Source: JBDUDR01 sp040002845 (lineage in GTDB: Bacteria > Actinomycetota > Actinomycetes > Propionibacteriales > Nocardioidaceae). Taken from it: a stretch of 8,584 nucleotides of DNA. Of the stretch, positions 1 to 6,254 are shown one piece after another (the stretch's first letter is position 1; each line of letters opens with the position of its first letter). Location of the stretch: NCBI GenBank assembly GCA_040002845.1, contig JBDUDR010000125.1, forward strand, positions 1 to 8,584. Reading direction: 5' to 3'. The position numbers were made by a program, and so were the translations under genes. The notes beneath the pieces were generated by a model. The model was not told the DNA's origin and made no database searches. It saw nothing but the letters and a program-made list of their open reading frames with translations.

Positions 1-468
1 GAGGTCTACGGCTACCTCCTCGCGAGATGCGGTACGCCTGCGGTCGCGGAGGATCTGACCGCCGAGACGTTCCTGGCTGCCGTGGACGCGGTACGCCGAG
101 ACCGGCCTCCGCAGATCACGACCGGCTGGCTGGTGGGTGTGGCGCGACACAAGCTGGCCGACCACTGGCGGCAACAGACCCGCGAGGAGCGAAAGTTGCG
201 GGCGGTGGCATCCGACCCTCGTCAGACCCGGGCGGCTGGCGACCCGTGGGAGGCCGAGCTCGACACCATGCTCGCTCATCAGGTCCTCGCCCAGCTCGCG
301 CCGCAACACCGCCTGGCACTCACCTTGAGGTACGTCGACGATCTGCCGGTTCGTCGCGTTGCCCAGTCGATCGATCGCACGGTTCATGCGACCGAGGCGC
401 TGCTGGTCCGCGCCAAAGCGGCCTTCCGCCGCGTGTACACCGAAGGGAAGGAGGAGGACCGTGACTGA
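1..468 (+). CDS. ECF-type RNA polymerase sigma factor, 5' truncated by the window edge
   Basis: Reading frame 1 is open from the first base, so the N-terminus lies outside the window; 155 codons and TGA remain. ECF sigma factors direct RNA polymerase to a small set of promoters, using region 2 for the -10 element and region 4 for the -35. Visible residues 1-63 are the rest of region 2: an acidic AEDLTAETF stretch, then TGWLVGVARHKLADHWRQ, the typical WL..VARN/H-like helix ending in basic residues. Residues 94-147 are region 4: VLAQLAPQHRLALTLRYVDDL, then a helix-turn-helix with the ATEALLVRAKAAFRR recognition end. Full ECF proteins usually have about 170-200 residues, so only some 20-40 are missing. 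Its stop overlaps the next gene's GTG start, implying translational coupling. No anti-sigma gene with a transmembrane segment follows; a VOC protein does. The family is clear, the ECF subgroup is not. Confidence 0.93.
   Translation, partial: EVYGYLLARCGTPAVAEDLTAETFLAAVDAVRRDRPPQITTGWLVGVARHKLADHWRQQTREERKLRAVASDPRQTRAAGDPWEAELDTMLAHQVLAQLAPQHRLALTLRYVDDLPVRRVAQSIDRTVHATEALLVRAKAAFRRVYTEGKEEDRD
448..457 (+). promoter_or_regulatory. Strong Shine-Dalgarno for the VOC gene inside the sigma factor gene
   Basis: AAGGAGGAGG lies a few bases before GTG 461 and within the last sigma codons. It supports start 461 over the more upstream in-frame codons and fits coupled translation, since the sigma TGA (466-468) is just inside the VOC gene. 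Confidence 0.8.
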
Positions 469-1741
469 CCCGTTCGAGGCCCTGCGGGCTCCTGCCCTCC
501 CGGTCGACCCTGATCCCACGTTCGCCGCCGCCCTCCGGGCCCGGATCGAACGGTCACTCAACCTGCCCCGAGGAGTCATCGTGTCTGACGTGTCAACGCT
601 GCCCGAATCCGCAGAGTCATCGCCGGCAGCCGACGAGCCCGTGCCTGCTGCCATCCCCTATCTCGCAGTACGCGGGGCGCGCGACGCCATCGACTGGTAC
701 ATCGACGTGCTCGGCGCCCGGCTCGTCGGCGAGCCGATCGTGATGCGCGACGGCCGCATCGGTCACGCGACCCTGGAACTCTCCGGTGGCGTGCTCTACC
801 TGTCCGAGGAGCACCCTGAACTCGGCGTCGTCGCGCCGACGCCCGGCGCGCATTCCGTGAGCCTGATGCTCAACGTCGCCGATGCCGATGCGACCCTGGC
901 CCGCGCCGTCGAACGCGGCGGAAGCTCGGATCGGGAGCCATACGACGACTACGGTGCCCGCAACGCCTGGATGGTTGACCCGTTCGGACATCGGTGGTGC
1001 CTGCAAGGTCCGATTCCTGGTGCGGCCGACGCCGTGGAGTCTGACCGCATCCGCCAGGGTGACATCGGTTACGTCTCCGTATGGACCCCCGACCTCGACC
1101 GTGCCCTGCGGTTCTACGGCGACGTCCTCGGGTGGACGTACGCGTCCGGTTCGTCTGGGCAGGGTCGCTATGTCCTCGGTACGAGCCTGCCGACCGGTGT
1201 CTGGGGCGGTCAGGAGTCGAGCACGCTGTTCTGCTGCTATGCGGTCGACGACATCGACGCAGCGGTGGAGCGCGTGCGCGAAGCAGGAGGCACCGCTGAC
1301 GAGCCGACCGACTCGCCGGATGGTCGTCGGGCTGACTGCGTTGACAACCAAGGCGTACCGCTGGCCTTGATGGAGGCTGGCAGCGGCCCTCGTCCTCCGC
1401 TCAACGGACGAGTGCACGGGGACCTCACCTACTTCACGATGGAGGTCGTCGACTCAGCTGCCGCGCGCAGGTTCTACGGTGCCGTGCTCGGGTGGGAGTT
1501 CTCACCCGGTGGCGTCGAGGACGGCTGGGGCCCCGCAGATGTACATCCGATGACAGGGATGTCAGGCGGGCACGATGGATCGGCAGGCGTTCCGATGTGG
1601 GTCGTCGACGACATCACGGCGGCCGTCGAACAAGTCCGAAGCGCCGGGGGAACAGCTACTGACCCCGAGCAGCAGCCGTACGCGATCAGCTCCGTGTGCA
1701 CCGACGACCAGGGGGCGAAGTTCTACCTCGGGCAGTACTGA
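461..1741 (+). CDS. Triple VOC (glyoxalase/bleomycin-resistance fold) protein, sigma-linked
   Basis: The product has 426 residues from GTG 461. Residues 1-40 (DPFEAL..., PVDPDP, then an FAAALRARIERSL helix) form a short segment that I recall, without a search, on VOC proteins beside ECF sigma genes. A Ser/Ala/Pro linker (about 42-62) follows. Domain 1 (63-184) is PhnB-like: PYLAVRGARDAIDWY, MRDGRIGHA, DPFGHRW. Domains 2 (200-306) and 3 (318-426) share the RFYG.VLGW and AVE.VR.AGGTA motifs and look like an internal duplication. VOC domains are paired beta-alpha-beta-beta-beta units; members are isomerases, dioxygenases, glyoxalases or ligand-binding resistance proteins. The usual metal-ligand His/Glu pattern is not evident, so a binding or sensing role is as likely as catalysis. 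GTG 461 is chosen because of AAGGAGGAGG just upstream and the 8-base overlap with the sigma gene. GTG 581 is a credible alternative start. The substrate is unknown and the protein is probably cytoplasmic. Confidence 0.88.
   Translation: MTDPFEALRAPALPVDPDPTFAAALRARIERSLNLPRGVIVSDVSTLPESAESSPAADEPVPAAIPYLAVRGARDAIDWYIDVLGARLVGEPIVMRDGRIGHATLELSGGVLYLSEEHPELGVVAPTPGAHSVSLMLNVADADATLARAVERGGSSDREPYDDYGARNAWMVDPFGHRWCLQGPIPGAADAVESDRIRQGDIGYVSVWTPDLDRALRFYGDVLGWTYASGSSGQGRYVLGTSLPTGVWGGQESSTLFCCYAVDDIDAAVERVREAGGTADEPTDSPDGRRADCVDNQGVPLALMEAGSGPRPPLNGRVHGDLTYFTMEVVDSAAARRFYGAVLGWEFSPGGVEDGWGPADVHPMTGMSGGHDGSAGVPMWVVDDITAAVEQVRSAGGTATDPEQQPYAISSVCTDDQGAKFYLGQY
571..583 (+). promoter_or_regulatory. 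Possible internal ribosome binding site and second start of the VOC gene
   Basis: AGGAG at 571-575 is followed after five bases by an in-frame GTG at 581. A protein started here would begin VSDVSTLPES and contain all three VOC domains but lack the 40-residue DPFEAL segment. It could be an alternative product or the true start. The upstream start has the longer Shine-Dalgarno match. Confidence 0.35.
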
Positions 1742-1828
1742 TCCCCGTCTGGCAGACCGCCGATCCCGGACGGGCATCGCAAAGTGCGACGGTGCGGTAG
1801 ACGGCCGGGTCGCGGGGCAGCATCACCG
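1742..1828. terminator. Convergent spacer with GC-rich inverted repeats, possible bidirectional terminator
   Basis: Two genes converge here. Directly after the VOC stop, CCCGTC (1744-1749) pairs with GACGGG (1769-1774), and a smaller GGC (1751-1753)/GCC (1759-1761) pair lies inside. A second pair, GCGAC (1786-1790) with GTCGC (1809-1813), follows. Neither has a T-tract. These could be the U-poor terminators common in high-GC actinobacteria or chance pairing in GC-rich DNA. I see no gene in this stretch. Confidence 0.35.
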
Positions 1829-2854
1829 TCACATTTTGTGGCCGAGCGAGCCGTGCGGACGCAAGAGGGTGGCGAGGATCGACGCGGCTCGCTCAGCCTC
1901 TGCGCGGCTGACGTCGAGGTGCGTCACCAGCCGGACCTGACGGGGCCCGACAGCGCCGACCAGGAGGCCCTCGTCCCGGCAACGCGTCACCAGACCGGGC
2001 GCGTCATCTGCGTCGATGACCACGATGTTCGTCTCGACACCGGCCGGGTCGATCCCAGCCGCCTCAGCGAGCAGGCGAGCATGCGCATGGTCGTCGGCCA
2101 GCCGGGTCACATGGTTGTCCAAGGCGTACAGACCCGCAGCCGCGAGTACGCCTGCCTGCCGCCAGCCGGCCCCGAGTCGCTTCCGCCACACCCGGGCGTC
2201 CGCGATCATGTCTCGCGAGCCGGCCACCAACGACCCAACCGGCGCTCCCAATCCCTTGGAGAGGCAGACCGACACCGTGTCGGCGATCCGCCCGTACGCC
2301 GCCAACGGAACACCGGTCGCGATATGCGCGTTCCACAGCCGCGCGCCGTCGAGGTGCAGCGACACCCCAACCCGATCCGCGAGCTCGCGCAGTCTGTCCA
2401 TCGAGTCGATCGGTTGTACGCGCCCGCCCGAGAAGTTGTGCGTGTTCTCCAAGGAAATCGCACTGGTACGCACCAGGAACGGGCCCAGATCCGGCGCCAG
2501 CAGTTGTTCGATCGCGTTCACATCGACCAGTCCGTGTGGGTGGGTCCAGGTGCGCATCGTGACACCGGAGATCGCACCATGTGATCCGAGCTCTGCGCGA
2601 GCGATGTGGGCCAGTGACTCGCAGAGGACCTCCTGACCTGGCGGCACCAGCGCGCGGACGGCCAGCAGGTTGGCCAGTGAGCCCGTCGCAACGAACAGGG
2701 CGGCCTCGTGACCCAACAGCTCGGCGACTAGCTCTTCGAGCGCGATGACCGTCGGGTCCTCGCCGTATACGTCATCGCCAACGGCCGCCGACGCCATCGC
2801 GGCGCGCATCCCGTCGGTCGGGCGGGTCACCGTGTCGCTGCGCAGATCGATCAC
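1829..2854 (-). CDS. ltaE: Low-specificity L-threonine aldolase (PLP-dependent)
   Basis: This fold-type I PLP enzyme reversibly cleaves L-threonine or allo-threonine to glycine and acetaldehyde in the cytoplasm. Starting at GTG 2854 the product has 341 residues and begins V-IDLRSDTVTRPT, the usual family N-terminus. The frame also has a GTG at 2863, adding three residues. Numbered from 2863, the marks are DLRSDT (6-11), GDDVYGEDPT (29-38), His86 in ESLAHIARAELG (ring-stacking His), SLENTHN (137-143), HLDGARLWNA (170-179, Asp172 to the pyridine nitrogen), the PLP lysine K203 in SVCLSKGLGAPVGS, and RLVTHLDVSR (311-320). The length matches the family (about 335-350). Where E. coli LtaE has His126, this protein seems to have Phe129. 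It lies just downstream of the DAHP synthase gene on the same strand and has its own candidate -10 box. Related beta-eliminating lyases cannot be fully excluded. Confidence 0.93.
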   Translation of the reverse strand: MIDLRSDTVTRPTDGMRAAMASAAVGDDVYGEDPTVIALEELVAELLGHEAALFVATGSLANLLAVRALVPPGQEVLCESLAHIARAELGSHGAISGVTMRTWTHPHGLVDVNAIEQLLAPDLGPFLVRTSAISLENTHNFSGGRVQPIDSMDRLRELADRVGVSLHLDGARLWNAHIATGVPLAAYGRIADTVSVCLSKGLGAPVGSLVAGSRDMIADARVWRKRLGAGWRQAGVLAAAGLYALDNHVTRLADDHAHARLLAEAAGIDPAGVETNIVVIDADDAPGLVTRCRDEGLLVGAVGPRQVRLVTHLDVSRAEAERAASILATLLRPHGSLGHKM

Positions 2855-2861
2855 GCAGGTC

Positions 2862-2867
2862 ACCCTA
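2862..2867 (-). promoter_or_regulatory. TANNNT -10 box for a leaderless threonine aldolase transcript
   Basis: On the minus strand TAGGGT (2867 to 2862) is followed by seven bases and then GTG 2854, where the family-typical protein starts. That spacing would put the transcription start at or next to the GTG. No -35 is recognisable. The bases AGGGTGA could instead be read as a weak Shine-Dalgarno for the same start, so the two readings compete. Both favour 2854 over 2863. Confidence 0.4.
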
Positions 2868-2882
2868 GAGCTTGGGCAAACC

Positions 2883-4217
2883 TCACCGGTGGGCCAGCAT
2901 CTCCGCGACCAGGAAGGCCATCTCCAGCGACTGCACCCGGTTGAGCCGCGGATCGCACACCGTTTCGTACCTGTTCACGAGGTCCGACTCGAGCAGGTCC
3001 TCTCCCCCGCCCACGCACTCGGTCACGTCGTCGCCGGTCAGCTCGACGTGCAGACCGCCGGGCCAGCTTCCCAGCGCCCGATGCACCTCGAAGAACCCCC
3101 GCACCTCGTCGATCACGTCGTCGAACCTTCGAGTCTTGTAACCGGTCGATGTCTCGAACGTGTTCCCGTGCATCGGGTCGCACACCCACGCCACCGAAAC
3201 CCCCGATGCGATGACCTTCTCGACCAACGTTGGGAGCACGTCCCGCACCCGCGATGCGCCCATCCGCGTGATGAACGTCAACCGACCGGGCTCCCGCTCC
3301 GGGTCGAGCTTGTCCGCAAGGGCGACCGCCTCGTCGGCCGTGGCCGTCGGGCCGAGCTTCACCCCGATCGGGTTGCGCACGCGCGACATGAGCTCCACGT
3401 GAGCTCCGTCGAGCTGCCGGGTCCGCTCGCCGATCCACAAGAAGTGCCCTGAGACGTCGTACGGCAGTCCGGTGCGGGAGTCGATGCGCGTCATCGCGTG
3501 CTCGTACTCCAAGATCAACGCCTCGTGAGACGAGTGGAAGTCGACCCGATGGAACTCCTCCGGGTCCGACCCGATCACGTGCATGAACGTCAGCGCCCGG
3601 TCGATCTCGCCGGCGAGTCGTTCGTACTTCTGGCCGACCGGGGAAGACCGGACGAAGTCGGTGTTCCAGGCGTGCACCTGCTGGAGGTGTGCATAGCCCC
3701 CGGTGACGAACGCACGGCACAGGTTCAGTGTCGCCGCCGACGCGTTGTACGCCCCGACCAGCCGGGCCGGATCGGGCGTACGCCGGCTCGCGGTGAAGTC
3801 GAAGCCGTTGACGGCGTCACCCCGGTAGGCCGGCAGCGTCACCCCGTTGCGGATCTCGTCACCGCTCGACCTCGGTTTGGCGTACTGTCCCGCGATCCGG
3901 CCGAGCTTCACGATGGGAACCGAGGCGGCGTACGTCAGCACGATCGCCATCTGGAGCAGCACGCGTAGCTTGTTCCGGACGTTGTCGGCGGTCACCCCAC
4001 CGAACGTCTCCGCGCAGTCCCCGCCCTGGAGCAGGAACGCCTTGCCGGCAGCAACCGAGGCCAGGTCGGCGCGCAGGTCGTCACACTCGCCGGCGAAGAC
4101 CAGCGGCGGCAGATCGCGCAGCTGCGCGACGCTCGCGTCGACGGCAGCCTGGTCCGGCCAGTCGGGTTGTTGAGCCGCGCCCAGGCGATGCAGCGAAGCC
4201 AGATCGGGGATGGTCAC
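2883..4217 (-). CDS. aroG: 3-deoxy-7-phosphoheptulonate (DAHP) synthase, class II
   Basis: This cytoplasmic enzyme condenses PEP with erythrose 4-phosphate to DAHP, committing carbon to the shikimate pathway. The 444-residue protein is full-length class II (plant/mycobacterial type). The metal ligands are visible: Cys68 in GGDCAETF, His350 in WVCDPMHGNT, Glu392 in HVELTGDDVTEC and Asp422 in ETVCDPRLN. All four sit exactly 19 below the M. tuberculosis AroG positions I remember (Cys87, His369, Glu411, Asp441), so the core aligns without gaps and the N-terminus is shorter. Substrate-binding blocks include GRIAGQYAKPRS (107-118), HFLWIGERTRQLDGAHVE (258-275) and NPIGVKLGP (282-290). The start is GTG with no Shine-Dalgarno, but TACCCT lies 6 bases upstream, suggesting a leaderless mRNA. 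It lies 43 bases after the phosphofructokinase gene. In the family, activity is feedback-inhibited by aromatic amino acids. Confidence 0.97.
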   Translation of the reverse strand: MTIPDLASLHRLGAAQQPDWPDQAAVDASVAQLRDLPPLVFAGECDDLRADLASVAAGKAFLLQGGDCAETFGGVTADNVRNKLRVLLQMAIVLTYAASVPIVKLGRIAGQYAKPRSSGDEIRNGVTLPAYRGDAVNGFDFTASRRTPDPARLVGAYNASAATLNLCRAFVTGGYAHLQQVHAWNTDFVRSSPVGQKYERLAGEIDRALTFMHVIGSDPEEFHRVDFHSSHEALILEYEHAMTRIDSRTGLPYDVSGHFLWIGERTRQLDGAHVELMSRVRNPIGVKLGPTATADEAVALADKLDPEREPGRLTFITRMGASRVRDVLPTLVEKVIASGVSVAWVCDPMHGNTFETSTGYKTRRFDDVIDEVRGFFEVHRALGSWPGGLHVELTGDDVTECVGGGEDLLESDLVNRYETVCDPRLNRVQSLEMAFLVAEMLAHR

Positions 4218-4223
4218 GGGACC

Positions 4224-4229
4224 AGGGTA
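4224..4229 (-). promoter_or_regulatory. TANNNT -10 box for a leaderless aroG transcript
   Basis: On the minus strand TACCCT (4229 to 4224), then six bases, then GTG 4217. The 43-base gap after the phosphofructokinase gene contains no purine-rich Shine-Dalgarno before this GTG. A leaderless internal promoter would explain that. No -35 match is seen. Confidence 0.5.
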
Positions 4230-4260
4230 CGGAGGGCGGCAACCGGGCCGCGGCGGTGGC

Positions 4261-5289
4261 TCACGAGCCGAACAGCACCTCGGCCTCCGCGTACAGCTCT
4301 GGAGACACGACCTTCAGCTCGTCCGTCCCCTCGCTCAGAGGTACGCGCACGATGTCCGCTCCGCGCAGCGCGACCATCTTCCCGAAATCTCCGTCGTGCA
4401 CGGCGGTGATGGCGTGCAAGCCGAACCTGGTGGCCAGCCAACGGTCGAATGCCGTCGGTGTCCCGCCCCGCTGGACGTGGCCGAGGACCACGGCACGGGC
4501 CTCCTTGCCGGTGCGCTTCTCGATCTCTTGCGCGAGCCGGTCCCCGATGCCGCCGAACCTGACGTGGCCGAACGCGTCGAGCTCACTCGAGACGGTCTCC
4601 ATCCCGCCCTCCGCGGGTGCAGCGCCCTCGGCGACCACGATGATCGGCGAGTAGTTCGTCCTGAACCGGCTCTCGACCTGGGCGCAGACCCGGTCCACGT
4701 CGAACGGGCGCTCGGGGATCAAGATGATGTTGGCGCCTCCGGCCAGCCCACAGTGCAGCGCTATCCAACCCGCATAACGACCCATCACCTCGACGACCAG
4801 CACGCGATGGTGCGACTCGGCGGTGGTGTGGAGGCGGTCGATCGCCTCCATGGCGATGTTCACTGCGGTGTCGAACCCGAAGGTGAAGTCGGTGCCGGAC
4901 AGGTCGTTGTCGATCGTCTTGGGCACCCCGACCACGTTGACCCCGAGGTCCGACAGTCTGGTGGCGACGCCGAGGGTGTCTTCCCCACCGATGGCGATGA
5001 GTGCGTCGACGCCGTTGGAGGCCAGGTTGTCCTTGATCTGCTCGACACCGTCCTCGATCGCGAACGGGTTGGTCCGCGAAGAGCCGAGGATGGTGCCGCC
5101 GCGCGGCAGGATCCCGCGTACCTCGGGAATGCCGAGCCGGGTGGTGACATTTTCCAGCGGGCCGCGCCATCCGTCGCGGAAGCCGACGAACTCGTAGCCG
5201 AACTCGGCGACTCCCTTTCGCACTACCGCTCGGATGACGGCGTTCAGGCCGGGACAGTCGCCACCGCCGGTCAGCACTCCAACGCGCAC
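4261..5289 (-). CDS. pfkA: 6-phosphofructokinase, predicted pyrophosphate-dependent
   Basis: The enzyme phosphorylates fructose 6-phosphate to fructose 1,6-bisphosphate in glycolysis. The 342-residue protein is a single-domain group III PFKA-family member. The phosphate-donor loop is TGGGDCPGLN (7-16). GGEDTLG (101-107) carries Asp104 where ATP enzymes have Gly, and VPKTIDND (122-129) carries Lys124 where ATP enzymes have Gly. Catalytic Asp127 lies in the same motif. Further marks are SRTNP (71-75), MGR (169-171), PERPF (192-196) and HVQRGGTPTAFDR (271-283). Asp104 with Lys124 is the established signature of PPi-dependent enzymes such as that of Amycolatopsis methanolica, making the reaction reversible (EC 2.7.1.90). 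The closely similar actinomycete ATP-PFKs differ at position 104, so residues outweigh overall similarity here. GTG 5289 has a strong AGGAGA. It heads the three-gene minus-strand group; pfp would be the symbol if PPi use were confirmed. Confidence 0.95.
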   Translation of the reverse strand: MRVGVLTGGGDCPGLNAVIRAVVRKGVAEFGYEFVGFRDGWRGPLENVTTRLGIPEVRGILPRGGTILGSSRTNPFAIEDGVEQIKDNLASNGVDALIAIGGEDTLGVATRLSDLGVNVVGVPKTIDNDLSGTDFTFGFDTAVNIAMEAIDRLHTTAESHHRVLVVEVMGRYAGWIALHCGLAGGANIILIPERPFDVDRVCAQVESRFRTNYSPIIVVAEGAAPAEGGMETVSSELDAFGHVRFGGIGDRLAQEIEKRTGKEARAVVLGHVQRGGTPTAFDRWLATRFGLHAITAVHDGDFGKMVALRGADIVRVPLSEGTDELKVVSPELYAEAEVLFGS

Positions 5290-5294
5290 TTTGC

Positions 5295-5303
5295 TCTCCT
5301 CTC
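5295..5303 (-). promoter_or_regulatory. Shine-Dalgarno of the phosphofructokinase gene
   Basis: The minus strand reads GAGAGGAGA about five bases before GTG 5289. It fixes this start, which also gives the family-typical N-terminus MRVGVLTGGGDCPG. Confidence 0.8.
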
Positions 5304-5330
5304 AGACGCTCGACGGGCGGGCCAGCGCTC

Positions 5331-5336
5331 AACATA
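5331..5336 (-). promoter_or_regulatory. Candidate -10 element of the phosphofructokinase promoter
   Basis: TATGTT on the minus strand, a TANNNT match, lies in the 101-base gap after the DUF72 gene. Initiation about seven bases downstream would give a leader of roughly 35 bases, fitting the presence of a Shine-Dalgarno. No good -35 is seen. A small inverted repeat, CCACA (5345-5349) with TGTGG (5356-5360), lies just upstream. Confidence 0.35.
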
Positions 5337-5390
5337 ACCCCTCCCCACAAGGCCGTGTGGACCGCTCCCCGGGATGTGGACAGAGCACCG

Positions 5391-6242
5391 TCACACGTCT
5401 ACGGACGCGGTTCCGCCCGCGCCGGTCAGTCCGAGCCGTCGCATCAACCCCAGGGCGTCGTACGGCGCACGCACCTTGGCGTCGTTGTCGAAATAGACGT
5501 ACACGTCACGTCCGTCGTCGGCCCACGACCGCACCGTGCCGGCCCAGCGGTCCAGCGCCTCGTCTGTGTAACCGCTGACGTAGAGCTGCTCCGCGCCGTG
5601 CAGCCGCACATACACGAAGTCTGACGTCACCTCCTCGGTCTGCGGCCACTTCCCCGCGCTGTCGGCAACCACCAGAGCGATGTCGTGGCTTCGCAGGAGG
5701 GCGGCGGCCTCCGGTACGGCGAAACTGTTGTGCCGGACCTCCAAGGCATGCCGGATCGGGCGATCCGCGTCCGTGGTCAGCCAGGCGCGGTCGTCCGGCA
5801 CCTTTCCATCGCGTCGCTCGGCCAGCCGGACGGCTTGCCGCGTCGTCCGAGGCAGCAGGTCGAAGAAAGCGGTCAGCCGTGCCTCGTCGTACCCCAGCAT
5901 CGGTGGCAGCTGCCACAGGATCGGCCCAAGCTTGGGCCCCAGAGCGAGCACTCCCGAGGCGAAGAAGTTCGCCAGCGGGGTCTCCACATCGGCCAGCTTC
6001 TTCAGGTGGGTGATGAACCGACCAGCCTTGACCGAGAACACCAGGTCAGGCGGTGTCTGGTCCCGCCACGAGACGTAGCTGGTGGCCCGCTGCAACGCGT
6101 AGAACGACCCGTTGATCTCGATCGACCCGAACCGGTTCGCGGCGAACTCGAGCTCACGCCGCTGGGCCAGACCGGGTGGGTAGAAGTCTCCCCGCCAGCC
6201 CGGGTACGTCCAGCCGGAGATGCCGACCCGGATGCCCACCAC
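5391..6242 (-). CDS. DUF72 (YecE-type) TIM-barrel protein
   Basis: This 283-residue protein has the full DUF72 pattern: VGISGWTYPGWRGDFYPPGL (6-25), FGSIEINGSFYAL (38-50), FSVKAGRFITHLKKL (69-83), LGPILWQLPP (105-114), LEVRHNSF (167-174), VVADSAGKWP (191-200), a DFVYVRLHG strand (208-216) and the C-terminal VYVYFDNDAKVRAPYDA (247-263). The family is a cytoplasmic TIM barrel with conserved acidic and aromatic residues at the barrel mouth. Its biochemical role is not established, and I assign none. The length is typical. GTG 6242 (or GTG 6239, the next codon) is 9 bases after the permease stop, so the genes could share a transcript. There is no Shine-Dalgarno, but TAGCCT ends six bases before GTG 6242. 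A functional link with amino acid uptake is only positional. Confidence 0.93.
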   Translation of the reverse strand: MVGIRVGISGWTYPGWRGDFYPPGLAQRRELEFAANRFGSIEINGSFYALQRATSYVSWRDQTPPDLVFSVKAGRFITHLKKLADVETPLANFFASGVLALGPKLGPILWQLPPMLGYDEARLTAFFDLLPRTTRQAVRLAERRDGKVPDDRAWLTTDADRPIRHALEVRHNSFAVPEAAALLRSHDIALVVADSAGKWPQTEEVTSDFVYVRLHGAEQLYVSGYTDEALDRWAGTVRSWADDGRDVYVYFDNDAKVRAPYDALGLMRRLGLTGAGGTASVDV

Positions 6243-6248
6243 GTGTGG

Positions 6249-6254
6249 AGGCTA
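6249..6254 (-). promoter_or_regulatory. TANNNT -10 box for a leaderless DUF72 transcript, overlapping the permease stop
   Basis: On the minus strand TAGCCT (6254 to 6249) is followed by six bases and GTG 6242. Its first three bases are the TAG stop of the permease gene. No Shine-Dalgarno lies at a usable distance. The alternative is re-initiation by ribosomes finishing the permease. Confidence 0.45.

Noticed and set aside
359..460. Extension of the VOC protein upstream to 359
   Set aside because: The added residues are an out-of-frame reading of sigma region 4. GTG 461 has the Shine-Dalgarno and gives the recognised DPFEAL N-terminus.
617..1417. Minus-strand open frame of 266 codons inside the VOC gene
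   Set aside because: It is a shadow of a clearly conserved plus-strand VOC region and shows no motif of its own.
1784..2636. Plus-strand open frames opposite the threonine aldolase gene
   Set aside because: They are antisense to an intact PLP enzyme, have shadow-type composition, and show no ribosome binding site or motif.
2745..3968. Plus-strand open frames (2745-3452 and 3498-3968) opposite aroG
   Set aside because: They are antisense to the conserved class II DAHP synthase blocks and their translations have no recognisable domain.
4210..5337. Plus-strand open frame of 375 codons opposite the phosphofructokinase gene
   Set aside because: It covers nearly the whole minus-strand gene and both flanking gaps, with a composition biased to Asp, Val, Arg and Gly and no family resemblance.
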